A stretch of 64,000 nt of DNA from Sinorhizobium fredii USDA 257 (GCF_000265205.3 NC_018000.1:4278001-4342000); one strand, 5' to 3'; positions 9,199-21,035 are shown, numbered from the stretch's first letter. Numbers and translations: made by a program. Notes: generated by a model not told the origin, from the letters alone.

Positions 9199-10008
9199 TC
9201 AGTCGTGCTCGCGCACGATCGCCCTCGCCCGCTTGCCGCGAAAATAGGATTTCACCCACGGCTCGTCGCAGGCAAGCATGTCCTCGATGGTCCCCTCGAC
9301 CAGGACGTGTTTCTGGCCGAGGACGGCGATCCGGTCGCAAACCGAAAACAGGCTGTCCAGATCGTGGGTCACCATATACACGGTCAATCCAAGCGTGTCC
9401 CGAAGCTTGGCAATCAACTCGTCGAACTCCGCCGCGCCGATCGGATCGAGGCCTGACGTCGGCTCGTCGAGGAAGACGAGATCCGGATCGAGCGCCAGCG
9501 CCCTTGCCAGTGCGGCGCGCTTGATCATACCGCCGGAAAGCTCCGAAGGATATTTTTCTGCCGCTTCCGGTGCCAGGCCCACCAACTCGATCTTCAGACG
9601 CGCCAATTCATCCATCAGGTCTTGCGGTAGATCGAGATATTCCCGCATCGGCACCTGGATGTTCTCCCGCACCGTCAGCGCGGAAAAGAGCGCGCCATGC
9701 TGGAAGAGAACGCCGAGACGCATGTCGAGCGCGATGCGTTCCTCATCACTCACCTTGTCGTACTGCGCGCCGAGGATCTCGATCGTTCCGGAGCGCTTCG
9801 GCAGCAGTCGAAGGACCGTGCGCATCAGCACCGACTTTCCCGTCCCGGAAGCTCCGACGAATCCGAGGATTTCCCCGCGCAGCACGTCGAGATTGAGTTT
9901 GTCGAGGACGATATTGTCGCCGAAGCCGACCGTCAGGCCGCGAACGGAAAGGATGGTCTCGCGCCTTGCCGCCTGCTCCGGTTGCTTTTCCATGACCGCC
10001 TGAACCAT
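9199..10008 (-). CDS. ABC transporter ATP-binding protein (MlaF-like)
   Basis: Soluble ATPase of the lipid-transport complex, 269 residues. Walker A GASGTGKS, signature LSGGMIKRAALARA (the MlaF-style LSGGM variant), Walker B DLVFLDEPTSGLDP and H-loop VTHDLDSL are all present. ATG 10008 is preferred because AGGTGG lies eight bases before it; an ATG at 10041 would overlap the permease gene by 20 bp and lacks a ribosome site. Pairs with the MlaE-like permease immediately upstream. Confidence 0.93.
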   Translation of the reverse strand: MVQAVMEKQPEQAARRETILSVRGLTVGFGDNIVLDKLNLDVLRGEILGFVGASGTGKSVLMRTVLRLLPKRSGTIEILGAQYDKVSDEERIALDMRLGVLFQHGALFSALTVRENIQVPMREYLDLPQDLMDELARLKIELVGLAPEAAEKYPSELSGGMIKRAALARALALDPDLVFLDEPTSGLDPIGAAEFDELIAKLRDTLGLTVYMVTHDLDSLFSVCDRIAVLGQKHVLVEGTIEDMLACDEPWVKSYFRGKRARAIVREHD

Positions 10009-10021
10009 TTTTCCGCCCACC

Positions 10022-11194
10022 TCAGAAATCGATCGCCGCATAGAACATCGCGAACAATCCGTCGATGAGAATGACGACGAAGATCGACTTGACGACCGAC
10101 GATGTCACGCGGCGGCCGAGGGATTCCGCACTGCCGCCCACCTTCAGCCCCTCGACCGCGGCGACGACCCCGATGATCAGCGCCATGAAAGGCGCCTTGA
10201 TCATGCCGGCCGCCACCGAGGAGAAATCGACGGCCTCCTGCAATCGGCCGAGGAAGGTCGGAATCGTAATGCCAGAATAGGTCCAGGCAACGAGCGCCGC
10301 CCCGGCGAGTGCGGCGAAGTTCGCGATGATGGTCAACAGCGGCAGCACAATCGTCAGTGCCACAAGCCGCGGAAAGACGAGCACGCCGACCGGGCTCAAG
10401 CCCATGACCTTCAGCGCGTCGACCTCTTCGCGCATCTTCATCGAGCCGATCTCGGCCGTGATCGCACTGCCCGAGCGGCCCGCGATCATAATCGCCGTCA
10501 GGAGCACGCCGATTTCGCGCAGTTGCAGGATGCCGACCAGATCGACGACGAAGATTTCCGCACCGAAGGACCGAAGCTGAAAGGCGCCCTGTTGCGCGAT
10601 GATGGCGCCGATCAGGAAAGACATCAGCGTGATGATCGGTGTCGCCATCACGCCCATGCGGTCGATCTGGTGGACGATCGCCGCAGGCGAGACGCCGGCG
10701 TGGCGCCCGAGCTTCATCTGCGCACCGCGGACGGCCGAGCCGAGAATATACATCGCGGCAACCGTATCGGTCCAAATCGACACCGTCACTTCACCGATCG
10801 GCGCAAACAGCCGCTGGAAAAGCGGGTCCTTTCGCTTCGAACGCTCGGGCTGCCGCAATTCTCCGGGCAGTGCGCGGACGAGCTCGACGTAGCGCTCGCC
10901 GCCGTCGCTGAAGCGAACCTCCCCGCCGGCCTCGCTGCCGATGCCGTTCATGAAGCGGCGGATGATCCAGGCGCCGGCCGTATCCATCGCCGTGATCCCG
11001 GAAAAGTCGAATTCGTTACGGCCGCTCGCCGGCTTGCCGAGCCGCTTAAGCTTGTTGGCCATGGCTTCTGCCGTCTGGTGTCGCCAGTCGCCGCTGAACA
11101 CATAGCGTCGCCCGGTCCCCCCGTCGGCCTCGGCGAGGGCGACATCGGCAGCATTCTGGGAAGGCGCTCGCGTCACGTGATCTTGGTCTTTCAA
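10022..11194 (-). CDS. MlaE-like permease with N-terminal STAS domain
   Basis: 390 residues. The N-terminal ~115 residues form a STAS-like domain (FDFSGITAMDTAGAWII), fused to the MlaE permease domain of about 260 residues with five or six helices and the family stretch ITAEIGSMKMREEVDALKVMG (glutamates facing the lipid path). In E. coli the STAS role is a separate protein, MlaB; here it is fused, which is the common alphaproteobacterial form. First gene of the operon; its ATG 11194 has no strong ribosome site. Confidence 0.92.
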   Translation of the reverse strand: MKDQDHVTRAPSQNAADVALAEADGGTGRRYVFSGDWRHQTAEAMANKLKRLGKPASGRNEFDFSGITAMDTAGAWIIRRFMNGIGSEAGGEVRFSDGGERYVELVRALPGELRQPERSKRKDPLFQRLFAPIGEVTVSIWTDTVAAMYILGSAVRGAQMKLGRHAGVSPAAIVHQIDRMGVMATPIITLMSFLIGAIIAQQGAFQLRSFGAEIFVVDLVGILQLREIGVLLTAIMIAGRSGSAITAEIGSMKMREEVDALKVMGLSPVGVLVFPRLVALTIVLPLLTIIANFAALAGAALVAWTYSGITIPTFLGRLQEAVDFSSVAAGMIKAPFMALIIGVVAAVEGLKVGGSAESLGRRVTSSVVKSIFVVILIDGLFAMFYAAIDF

Positions 11195-11379
11195 TTGCTA
11201 TTCGATAATCTCTTAAACCAGATTCGATCTTAGGACAAAATCGCCTAGAAATTCAAAGCCGTACAGCACGCTTTGTACGACCGATGCGACCCAAAAGACA
11301 CAGCGCGGCATGACCGGCAAGCACCCGCCAAGCATCGAGGGGGCTGCGCGGCCTGCCGCGACCCTTTCGGAGGACACCA

Positions 11380-12363
11380 ATGTCGATCTCGCTTGCAGCC
11401 GCCGTCGAACACTTTCCGATCGCCGGTGCCTTCACGATCTCCCGCGGCTCGAAAACGACGGCGAGCGTCGTCACCTGCCGCATCGGCGACGGCACGGCGT
11501 TCGGCCGGGGCGAATGCGTGCCCTATGGCCGCTACGGAGAATCGATCGATTCTGTCCTGAGCGAGATCGAAGCGGTTCGCCCGCTGATCGAAGCCGGCAT
11601 GACGCGGCTGGAACTGCAGGAGGCGATGAAACCGGGTGCGGCCCGCAACGCGGTCGATTGCGCGCTCTGGGATCTCGAGGCAAAGCAGCGAAATACGTCG
11701 GCCGCTACACTTGCCGGCATAGCTGATCCGGTCTCCCTGACGACGGCCTATACCATCTCGCTTGTCGAGCCCGAAGAGATGATGGCGCAGGCCGCCAAAT
11801 ACGCCCATCGCGCCCTTCTGAAGGTCAAGGTCGGAACGGCTGACGACACATCGCGGATCCGTGCCGTCCGGAAAGGCGCACCGGATAGTCACATCATCCT
11901 GGATGCCAACGAAGGCTGGACTCCGGAAAACCTCGCCTTCCATTTTACTGCCTGCGCCGAAGCCGGTATCGATCTCATCGAGCAACCCCTGCCGGCAGGA
12001 AGTGACGCGGCGCTGGCGCATGTGGACCGCGCCGTTCCCGTCTGTGCGGATGAAAGCGTGCACGCGACCGCAGACCTCAAGGCGCTGGTCGGGCGGTACG
12101 ATGCGGTGAACATCAAGCTCGACAAGACCGGCGGCCTCACCGAGGCGCTGCGCATGCGCGAAGAGGCCAAGGCGCTCGGCCTGAAGATCATGGTCGGCTG
12201 CATGGTCGGCAGTTCGCTCGCAATGGCCCCGGCGATCCTCGTTGCGCAAGGCGCCGATTTTGTCGATCTCGACGGTGCGCTGCTGCTTGCGGAAGATCGC
12301 AGTCCTGGTCTCCGCTACGAGGCCTCCCTGGTCTTCCCGCCCGATCCGAGCCTGTGGGGCTGA
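11380..12363 (+). CDS. dgcA: N-acetyl-D-glutamate racemase / dipeptide epimerase (enolase superfamily)
   Basis: 327-residue muconate-lactonizing-subgroup enolase. Catalytic elements are visible: KVKVG (Lys pair, about 150), metal ligands in LDANEGW, IEQPL and CADES, and the second catalytic lysine in NIKLDKTGG. Such proteins epimerise L-Ala-D/L-Glu dipeptides, or in rhizobia and relatives N-acetyl-D-glutamate (DgcA). ATG 11380 follows GGAGG at ideal spacing. A dgcN partner is not in the neighbourhood, so the dipeptide epimerase role remains open. The 3' end overlaps the convergent MFS gene by 49 bp. Confidence 0.85.
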   Translation: MSISLAAAVEHFPIAGAFTISRGSKTTASVVTCRIGDGTAFGRGECVPYGRYGESIDSVLSEIEAVRPLIEAGMTRLELQEAMKPGAARNAVDCALWDLEAKQRNTSAATLAGIADPVSLTTAYTISLVEPEEMMAQAAKYAHRALLKVKVGTADDTSRIRAVRKGAPDSHIILDANEGWTPENLAFHFTACAEAGIDLIEQPLPAGSDAALAHVDRAVPVCADESVHATADLKALVGRYDAVNIKLDKTGGLTEALRMREEAKALGLKIMVGCMVGSSLAMAPAILVAQGADFVDLDGALLLAEDRSPGLRYEASLVFPPDPSLWG

Positions 12364-13535
12364 AGGTACCAGCCGGCGAAAGCGAAGCAGCAGCCGGAGA
12401 GCGCCACGACCGACATCGAGTAGAAGCCGGCGACGCCGAACCAGGCGTAGAAATAGCCGGAGAGAAACGTGAAAATTGCGGTGAAGATGCCCGTGTAGAA
12501 GAAATAGATGCCCTGGGCGGATGCCTCCTGCTCCTCGGCGACCCGTTCGACCAGCTTGTGCTGCATGCCGGTATGCATGATCGCATAGGTGAAGGCATGA
12601 AAGCACTGGAGGACGAAGTAGCCCGAGAAGCCCAGGTCCATCGGGAAGATCAGCCAGCGCACCACCGCCAGCAAACAGCCGGAGAAGATCATCGTCCAGA
12701 CGCTGAAACGCCGGATGATTGCCTTGGCGAAAAAGAACATCAGCACTTCCGCCGCCACGCCGGCACTCCACAGGGCGCCGATCTGCGTGCCGCTGTAGCC
12801 GATCTGCTGCCAATAGATGGCCGAGAACGCGAACAGCATCGCATGGCTGCTGTTGACCAGCGTGACGCCGATCAGCAGCAGTTGCAAATCGGGCTGTCGC
12901 AGCGATTGCGGCGGCGGTTCGGTGATCGCCGTGATTGGCGAAGGCCGGCGCGGACGGCCGATGCGCGGGGCTGCGCAGGCCATCACTACGGTGAGGCCGA
13001 AACCCGCCGCCATCGCCGGCAGCACCATCGTGCCGCCGATGAGGCCGATCATCCAGCCGCCGAGCATCGTCGCGCCGATAAAGGCGATCGACCCCCAGAC
13101 GCGCATCAGCGCATAATCGAAACCCCAGCGACGCACGCCCGACAGCGCAAGCGCCTCGACGATCGGCACGTAAGGCGAATATGCGGCCGATTGCAGGGCA
13201 TAGATCACCAGCACAGGCCAGAAGCCCTTGGCAAAGAAGAGGACGAATGCCAGGGCAAGAGAAAGGCAGCCCGACCAGATCAGCACGATGGTGCGCTCGC
13301 CGAGCCGGTCCGCCAGCACGCCTGCCAAGGGCGCGGTGATGACGCGGATGAACATCGGAACGGCAAGCACCACGCCGATCTCGAAATCGCTCATCGAAAG
13401 GCTGCTGAGCCAGACCGGAAAATACGGCATGGCGAAGCCGTTGACGATCAACGGCGCGCAGAAGAGCAGCGCGATGCGGAGCGCAAAACGACGCGGCGGG
13501 GGCCCCAGGACGGGGGGCGCTGATGCGGGAATCAT
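12315..13535 (-). CDS. MFS transporter, HcaT/PPP-like
   Basis: 406 residues, 12 predicted helices. The N-terminal MPYFPVWLSSLSMSDFEIG resembles the MFS_1-like group that includes the putative 3-phenylpropionate transporter HcaT; conserved inter-helix loops RVITAPLAGVLADR and the matching second-half motif are present. The substrate is uncertain: HcaT-like annotation is often applied broadly. It is convergent with dgcA and overlaps it; a link to peptide or amino-acid recycling is only suggested by adjacency. Confidence 0.85.
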   Translation of the reverse strand: MIPASAPPVLGPPPRRFALRIALLFCAPLIVNGFAMPYFPVWLSSLSMSDFEIGVVLAVPMFIRVITAPLAGVLADRLGERTIVLIWSGCLSLALAFVLFFAKGFWPVLVIYALQSAAYSPYVPIVEALALSGVRRWGFDYALMRVWGSIAFIGATMLGGWMIGLIGGTMVLPAMAAGFGLTVVMACAAPRIGRPRRPSPITAITEPPPQSLRQPDLQLLLIGVTLVNSSHAMLFAFSAIYWQQIGYSGTQIGALWSAGVAAEVLMFFFAKAIIRRFSVWTMIFSGCLLAVVRWLIFPMDLGFSGYFVLQCFHAFTYAIMHTGMQHKLVERVAEEQEASAQGIYFFYTGIFTAIFTFLSGYFYAWFGVAGFYSMSVVALSGCCFAFAGWYLQPHRLGSGGKTREAS

Positions 13536-13628
13536 GGGAGGACCTGATGGTTGTCAGCAACCTCTAGCACGGCTGCCCGCTGCCTCGCCAGTCGCTAGTT
13601 TTAGCCAGTTGGCCCGGGGACGGTGGCT

Positions 13629-14468
13629 TCAGGCTGCCTGCGGTGCGGCAAGCGTCACGGGCAATTCCTCGACCGTGGTCTCCGACGCGGTCACGCCGCC
13701 CTGCAGGCTATGCCAGGTGATCAGTTCCATCGTGCCGTCGAAGTGCTCAGCGATCGCCGTGCAGCTTTCGACCCAGTCGCCGGTATTGATGTAGCGGATC
13801 TCGTCGATATCCTCGATCACCGCGTGGTGGATATGGCCGCAGATAACGCCTTGGGCGTGGTGTCGGCGGGCTTCCTCCGCCACGACTTTCTGGAACTCTC
13901 CGATGAAGTTCACCGCGTGTTTGACCTGCAGCTTGGCCCAGGACGAAAACGACCAATAGGGCATGCCGAGGCGGCGGCGGACGGCGGCAAGGCCGATATT
14001 GATGGCGATCGCCATGTCGTAGGCCCAGTCGCCGAGATAGGCGAGCACTCGCGCGTTGCGCACCACGACGTCGAATTCGTCGCCATGCAAGACGAGGTAG
14101 TTGCGCCCGTCCGCTCCTTCATGCATGTGGCGTGCCGCGACCTCGATACCGCCGAAGTGGACGCCCGGGAAATCCCGCATGAACTCGTCGTGATTGCCGG
14201 GAATATAGATGATGCGCGAACCCTTGCGCGCCTTGCGCAGCAGCTTCTGGACGACGTCGTTGCAGGACTGCGGCCAATTCCAGCTGCGCTTCAGACGCCA
14301 GCCGTCGACGATGTCGCCGACAAGAATGATAGTCTCGGCCTCATGGTGGCGCAGGAAATCGAGCAGATAGTCCGTCTTCGCCGCCTTCGAGCCCAGATGA
14401 ACGTCGGAAATGAACAGCGTCCGCAATTTCCGAACCGGATTCTGTTGAGATCCCGATACCGCAGCCAT
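13629..14468 (-). CDS. LpxH-like metallophosphoesterase (UDP-2,3-diacylglucosamine diphosphatase family)
   Basis: 279-residue calcineurin-fold phosphoesterase with the five metal motifs: FISDVHLGS, VGDIVDGW, PGNHDEF, HGDEFD and GHIHHA. Related to LpxH, which cleaves UDP-diacylglucosamine in lipid A synthesis, but this longer group in alphaproteobacteria often coexists with LpxI and may have another role in the envelope. ATG 14468 is chosen (GCGAGGA six bases before); an upstream ATG at 14507 lacks a ribosome site. Divergent from dme. Confidence 0.88.
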   Translation of the reverse strand: MAAVSGSQQNPVRKLRTLFISDVHLGSKAAKTDYLLDFLRHHEAETIILVGDIVDGWRLKRSWNWPQSCNDVVQKLLRKARKGSRIIYIPGNHDEFMRDFPGVHFGGIEVAARHMHEGADGRNYLVLHGDEFDVVVRNARVLAYLGDWAYDMAIAINIGLAAVRRRLGMPYWSFSSWAKLQVKHAVNFIGEFQKVVAEEARRHHAQGVICGHIHHAVIEDIDEIRYINTGDWVESCTAIAEHFDGTMELITWHSLQGGVTASETTVEELPVTLAAPQAA

Positions 14469-14605
14469 GCGATCCTCGCCTTCTCGAGCTTTGTGTCGTC
14501 TCGTCAAAACCAGACTCGTGTTTCAGGAAGATGACACCGACACGTAGCCGGCGGGATCACACGGACGAAAAGCGCTGCCGTGAAACTGTACGTGGAGGGG
14601 AAATC

Positions 14606-16957
14606 ATGCCAAAAGGCCGCCATCCAGAAACAGGGATGCTAGGTATGACCACGGGCGACAAAGCGAAACCTCAAGCGGCTCCGGCAAGCGGAGACATCGA
14701 CCAGCAGGCACTTTTCTTCCACCGCTATCCTCGCCCGGGCAAGCTCGAGATCCAGCCGACCAAGCCGCTCGGCAACCAGCGCGACCTGGCGCTGGCCTAT
14801 TCGCCGGGTGTCGCCGCACCCTGCCTCGCCATCAGGGACAATCCGGAGACTGCTGCCGATTTTACCGCACGCTCGAACCTCGTCGCCGTGGTCTCGAACG
14901 GCACGGCCGTGCTCGGCCTCGGCAATATCGGCCCCCTCGCCTCCAAGCCGGTGATGGAAGGAAAAGCCGTCCTCTTCAAGAAGTTCGCCGGCATCGATGT
15001 TTTCGATATCGAGATAGACGCACCGACCGTCGAACGCATGGTCGATGTGATTTCCGCCCTTGAGCCGACCTTCGGTGGCATCAATCTCGAAGACATCAAG
15101 GCGCCGGAATGCTTCGAGGTGGAGCGACGCCTGCGCGAGATGATGGAGATTCCGGTCTTCCACGACGACCAGCACGGGACGGCGATCATCGTCGCCGCTG
15201 CCGTTCTGAACGGCCTCGAACTGGCCGGCAAGGACATCTCCAAGGCGAAGATCGTCGCCTCGGGTGCCGGAGCCGCGGCGCTTGCCTGCCTCAATCTTCT
15301 CGTCATCCTCGGCGCCAAGCGGGAAAACATCTGGGTCCACGACCTCGAGGGCCTCGTCTACAAGGGCCGTGAGGTCCTGATGGACGAATGGAAGGCCGTC
15401 TACGCCCAGGACAGCGCCAATCGCGTGCTCGCCGACAGCATCGGTGGCGCCGACGTCTTCCTGGGGCTTTCGGCGGCGGGCGTCCTCAAGCCCGAACTGC
15501 TCGCCCAGATGGCGGAGAAGCCGCTGATCATGGCGCTCGCCAACCCGACGCCGGAAATCATGCCGGAAGTCGCGCGCGCGGCGCGGCCGGATGCGATGAT
15601 CTGCACGGGGCGTTCCGACTTCCCGAACCAGGTCAACAACGTTCTCTGCTTCCCGCACATCTTCCGCGGCGCGCTCGATTGCGGCGCCCGCACCATCAAC
15701 GAAGAGATGAAGATGGCGGCGGTGCGGGCGATCGCTGGTCTGGCACGCGAGGAACCGTCGGATGTCGCAGCCCGTGCCTATTCAGGGGAAACGCCGGTCT
15801 TCGGACCCGACTACCTGATCCCCTCGCCCTTCGACCAGCGGTTGATCCTGCGCATCGCCCCGGCCGTTGCCAAGGCTGCCGCCGAAAGCGGCGTTGCCAC
15901 CCGTCCGATCCAGGATTTCGACGCCTACCTCGACAAGCTCAATCGCTTCGTCTTCCGCTCCGGCTTCATCATGAAACCGGTCTTCGCGGCGGCGAAGAAC
16001 GCCACCAAAAACCGCGTCATCTTTGCCGAGGGAGAAGACGAACGGGTGTTGCGTGCCGCCCAGGTGCTGCTCGAAGAAGGTACCGCCAAGCCGATCCTGA
16101 TCGGCCGCCCGCAGATCATCGAAACCCGCCTGCGCCGCTATGGCCTGCGAATCCGGCCCGATGTCGACTTCGAGGTGGTCAATCCGGAAGGCGATCCGCG
16201 TTATCGCGACTATGTCGACGACTACTTCGCTTTGGTCGGCCGCCGCGGCGTCATCCCGGAAGCCGCCCGCACGATCGTGCGTACGAACACGACGGTGATC
16301 GGTGCGCTGGCAGTCAAGCGCGGTGAAGCCGACGCATTGATCTGCGGTGTCGAGGGACGCTATAACCGACATCTGCGCGACGTTTCGCAGATCATCGGCA
16401 AGAAGCCCGGCGTGCTCGACTTCTCGGCTCTCAGCCTGTTGATTTCTCAGCGCGGCGCGACCTTCTTCACCGACACCTATGTGAGTTACAATCCGAGTGC
16501 CGAAGAGATCGCCCAGATGACCGTGATGGCGGCGGGAGAAATTCGCCGCTTTGGGATCACGCCGCGCGCTGCCCTCGTTTCACATTCGAACTTCGGATCG
16601 CGCGAATCCGAAAGCGCCGCCAAGATGCGCGCCGCACTCAAGCTCGTCCGCGAGCTCGCACCCGATCTCGAGGTGGACGGAGAAATGCACGGCGACGCGG
16701 CAATCTCCGAAACGCTGCGCGAGCGGGTGATGCCGAACAGTGCGCTGAAGGGCGAAGCCAACCTGCTCGTCTTCCCCAATCTCGACGCCGCCAACGTAAC
16801 GCTCGGCGTGGTCAAAACGATGACCGACAGCCTCCATGTCGGACCGATCCTGCTCGGCTCGGCGCTGCCGGCGCACATCCTTTCGCCGTCCGTCACGTCC
16901 CGCGGGGTCGTCAACATGGCGGCTCTCGCAGTGGTCGAGGCAAGCCATCCCGCCTAG
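14606..16957 (+). CDS. dme: Malic enzyme with C-terminal phosphotransacetylase-like domain
   Basis: 783 residues in two parts. Residues about 30-450 form the malic enzyme: [26 protein letters not shown], the metal site [10 protein letters not shown], and NAD(P) binding [13 protein letters not shown]. Residues about 460-780 form a PTA-like domain ([27 protein letters not shown]) without its own enzyme activity in known cases. It decarboxylates malate to pyruvate and is required for nitrogen fixation in S. meliloti (DME, NAD-preferring). dme rather than the NADP enzyme tme is inferred from the neighbouring sinR-sinI, as I recall in S. meliloti. ATG 14606 follows GGAGGGG; cofactor choice is not readable by eye. 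Confidence 0.9.
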   Translation: MPKGRHPETGMLGMTTGDKAKPQAAPASGDIDQQALFFHRYPRPGKLEIQPTKPLGNQRDLALAYSPGVAAPCLAIRDNPETAADFTARSNLVAVVSNGTAVLGLGNIGPLASKPVMEGKAVLFKKFAGIDVFDIEIDAPTVERMVDVISALEPTFGGINLEDIKAPECFEVERRLREMMEIPVFHDDQHGTAIIVAAAVLNGLELAGKDISKAKIVASGAGAAALACLNLLVILGAKRENIWVHDLEGLVYKGREVLMDEWKAVYAQDSANRVLADSIGGADVFLGLSAAGVLKPELLAQMAEKPLIMALANPTPEIMPEVARAARPDAMICTGRSDFPNQVNNVLCFPHIFRGALDCGARTINEEMKMAAVRAIAGLAREEPSDVAARAYSGETPVFGPDYLIPSPFDQRLILRIAPAVAKAAAESGVATRPIQDFDAYLDKLNRFVFRSGFIMKPVFAAAKNATKNRVIFAEGEDERVLRAAQVLLEEGTAKPILIGRPQIIETRLRRYGLRIRPDVDFEVVNPEGDPRYRDYVDDYFALVGRRGVIPEAARTIVRTNTTVIGALAVKRGEADALICGVEGRYNRHLRDVSQIIGKKPGVLDFSALSLLISQRGATFFTDTYVSYNPSAEEIAQMTVMAAGEIRRFGITPRAALVSHSNFGSRESESAAKMRAALKLVRELAPDLEVDGEMHGDAAISETLRERVMPNSALKGEANLLVFPNLDAANVTLGVVKTMTDSLHVGPILLGSALPAHILSPSVTSRGVVNMAALAVVEASHPA

Positions 16958-17111
16958 GGATGGCTCTCCGGACTATCGCGCCTTAGGCGATTTCCCTGGC
17001 CAAGTATCGCGAAACGCAACCTTGGGTGGATTTAATCCAAAGAGTTGCACCGATTACGAAATATAGCACTAGACAAAAACCGCCAGGCTAAACCATGTTT
17101 ATTCTAGGGGC

Positions 17112-17867
17112 ATGAATCGGTGTTACGGCATGACTAATCAACAGGCTGTCCTCGATCTGCTAGATATCGTCGAATATGGCGGGTGCGCGGAGCCGCAGCA
17201 ATTCTTCGCCTTGATGCGTCGCACGTTCGATATCGCGCATCTCCTCTATGTCGAAGCGGAGCCGACGGCCGAAGGCCTCAAGGTCTGCCGGCTGCATCAC
17301 ACCTTCGGGGCCTATGCCGAGGAGCTCTATCTGTCCCGTGGTCTTCACCGGATCGATCCAATCCTTCGGCTTGCCCTCGGCGGCGTGAGACCCGTTGAAT
17401 GGGCGACCGCCCGCCGCCGCTTTCCGGAATGCGAGCCGCTCTTCCAGGCTGCCGAGGAAATCGGCTTGGCCACGGAAGGCGTCGCTCTGCCGCTGCCTTC
17501 ACCGACCGGACGCCTGGCGCTGCTCGCAATCAGTGGCAACATGTCGCCAGCGGAATGGTCCGAATATCGTCGATGCCACCTGCGCGACTTCCAGCTGGCC
17601 GCCAATCTTTTCCATGCCTCGATGCTTGAGAAGGCGGCGATGGTCGATGCGATGGACGAGCGCGATACGCGATTGACCAGCCGGGAGACAGAGGTCTTGA
17701 CGTGGTCGGCAGCCGGCAAAAGCTATTGGGAAATCGCGACGATCCTCGGCATTTCCGAGCGCACGGTTCGTTTCTTCATGAGCAATACGCGCCGCAAGCT
17801 CAACGTCGTGTCCAACACTCAGGCCGTTGCGCAGGCGGTCCGCCATGCGCTGATCCCCACCATCTGA
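17112..17867 (+). CDS. sinR: LuxR-family quorum-sensing regulator SinR
   Basis: 251 residues: N-terminal autoinducer-binding domain with conserved tryptophan/aspartate-type positions in the region DFQLAANLF and FDIAHLLY, and a C-terminal LuxR HTH beginning LTSRETEVLTWSAAGKSYWEIA and ending RRKLNVVSNTQAVAQAV. It lies 154 bp upstream of sinI in the same direction, the arrangement described for Sinorhizobium, where SinR drives sinI. Start is uncertain: ATG 17112 has AGGGG too close, ATG 17130 has no ribosome site. The identification rests on the HTH, the sinI partner and the dme neighbour. Confidence 0.92.
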   Translation: MNRCYGMTNQQAVLDLLDIVEYGGCAEPQQFFALMRRTFDIAHLLYVEAEPTAEGLKVCRLHHTFGAYAEELYLSRGLHRIDPILRLALGGVRPVEWATARRRFPECEPLFQAAEEIGLATEGVALPLPSPTGRLALLAISGNMSPAEWSEYRRCHLRDFQLAANLFHASMLEKAAMVDAMDERDTRLTSRETEVLTWSAAGKSYWEIATILGISERTVRFFMSNTRRKLNVVSNTQAVAQAVRHALIPTI

Positions 17868-17908
17868 AGGGTGGATTTACCATCTGAGCTCGACCCATTG
17901 GCCGAAAA

Positions 17909-17926
17909 CCCCACAAATTTGGTGGG
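17909..17926. promoter_or_regulatory. Palindromic element in the sinR-sinI gap, candidate ExpR/SinR site
   Basis: CCCCACAAATTTGGTGGG: arms CCCAC and GTGGG around an AT-rich centre, about 95-113 bases before the sinI start. LuxR-type regulators act on this promoter in S. meliloti (SinR and the orphan ExpR). Which of the two would bind this element is inference. Confidence 0.5.
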
Positions 17927-17942
17927 AAAAACCTCCGGATTA

Positions 17943-17962
17943 AACTGTCACTACCGACAGTT
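17943..17962. promoter_or_regulatory. lux-box-like 20-bp palindrome upstream of sinI
   Basis: Perfect 7-bp arms AACTGTC and GACAGTT separated by six bases, total 20 bp, the exact size of a classical lux box. It ends 59 bases before the sinI ATG, where it could overlap a -35 element. I propose it as the SinR operator; this is inference from form and position. Confidence 0.55.
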
Positions 17963-18021
17963 ACATGTGTCACCCGAGCCTGACAGCATCGCTCCATCGC
18001 GCAAACACGATGGAGCGAAAG

Positions 18022-18666
18022 ATGATCAGGATAGTGAACGGAAACGCTCGCGGACAGCACCCGCAGGCCATCGACGAGATGTTTCGGCTGCGCAAGCGCG
18101 TCTTCCATGACTTTCTGAAATGGGACGTCAAGACCGAGGGCAACTGGGAAATCGACCACTACGACAAGGCCAATCCGCTTTATGTGATGTCGTATTCGCC
18201 GGACACCGGAAGGCTTCGCGGTTCCCTGCGACTTCTACCAACGCTAGGGCCGAACATGCTGGATGATACATTTCCGGTCCTGCTCGGCGGAAATCCGGAA
18301 ATCCGCAGCGCATCGGTTTGGGAATCGAGCCGCTTCTGCATCGAACCGGATATCTCCCAGGACCGGACGTCGAACCAGGTGACGGTCGCCGCCGCCGAGC
18401 TCATGTGCGGCGTCGGGGAACTGGGCCTTGCCTCCGGCATCAGCCATATCGTCACCGTCACCGACGTCTTCCTCGAGCGGATGTTCCGCCGGATGGGGTG
18501 CCCGGGAGAGCGCATCGCAGAGCCGCAGAGGATCGGCAATGTCTACGCGGTCGCTGTCGCTTGGGAAGTGACGAACAGCCTTCTTCAAAGAATGAAGGCC
18601 GTTGCCGCCATCGAGGGCACTGTGCTCGAACGGCCGATGTCGCTCGAAACCGCCAGAGCGGCCTGA
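18022..18666 (+). CDS. sinI: Acyl-homoserine-lactone synthase SinI
   Basis: 214-residue LuxI-family autoinducer synthase making N-acyl homoserine lactones (long-chain ones in S. meliloti) from acyl-ACP and SAM. Conserved core residues are visible: RLRKRVFHDFLKW (the invariant Arg/Phe/Trp block), DHYDKANPLYV, GRLRGSLRLLPT and WESSRFCIEPD (Glu/Arg pair). Start ATG 18022 follows GGAGCG at good spacing; an ATG at 18010 is less well placed. Controlled by the preceding sinR through the palindromes in the gap. Confidence 0.96.
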   Translation: MIRIVNGNARGQHPQAIDEMFRLRKRVFHDFLKWDVKTEGNWEIDHYDKANPLYVMSYSPDTGRLRGSLRLLPTLGPNMLDDTFPVLLGGNPEIRSASVWESSRFCIEPDISQDRTSNQVTVAAAELMCGVGELGLASGISHIVTVTDVFLERMFRRMGCPGERIAEPQRIGNVYAVAVAWEVTNSLLQRMKAVAAIEGTVLERPMSLETARAA

Positions 18667-18672
18667 TCTGTC

Positions 18673-18700
18673 GCCGGGCCGCTCACTCGGCCCGGCCGTT
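18673..18700 (+). terminator. Terminator-like hairpin after sinI
   Basis: Nine-base perfect stem GCCGGGCCG/CGGCCCGGC with a six-base loop, starting seven bases past the sinI stop and followed by CGTTTCTG. The U-tract is short, so termination may be partial. Confidence 0.6.
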
Positions 18701-18799
18701 TCTGCTTCCAAACGCATTAACGCAAATGCCGACTCGCCGTTGCGCCCTCGCATCAACGTCGTATGATGTCAGGAAACAGGCGCCCCGCTTGTTCCGCGA

Positions 18800-18907
18800 C
18801 TACTGCCTGTTTCTTTAAATCGCAGCCGATTTAAGGAAAACAAATATGCAGCAATTCAAGGTGCTACAGCGTCCTTTGTGCGTCTGAAAAGACGCACGGC
18901 GCTGTGG
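18800..18907 (+). repeat. Dispersed two-hairpin intergenic repeat, copy 1
   Basis: About 108 bp. Hairpin I contains the inner stem TTTAAATCG/CGATTTAA with loop CAG; a linker reads GCAGCAATTCAA; hairpin II is GTGCGTCT-GAAA-AGACGCAC nested in CAGCG/CGCTG arms. Three relatives occur at 21074, 28246 and 42333. It resembles the palindromic RIME-type elements of rhizobia. Lies 26 bases before the DUF2865 gene start, so it would be in that gene's leader. Confidence 0.85.
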
Positions 18908-18932
18908 CGGGGCGAAACGCAGGAAAAGACGA

Positions 18933-21035
<2,103 letters not shown>

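Noticed and set aside
12354..13523. 389-codon plus-strand frame opposite the HcaT-like transporter
   Set aside because: Antisense shadow typical of GC-rich DNA; the minus-strand product has twelve helices and family motifs.
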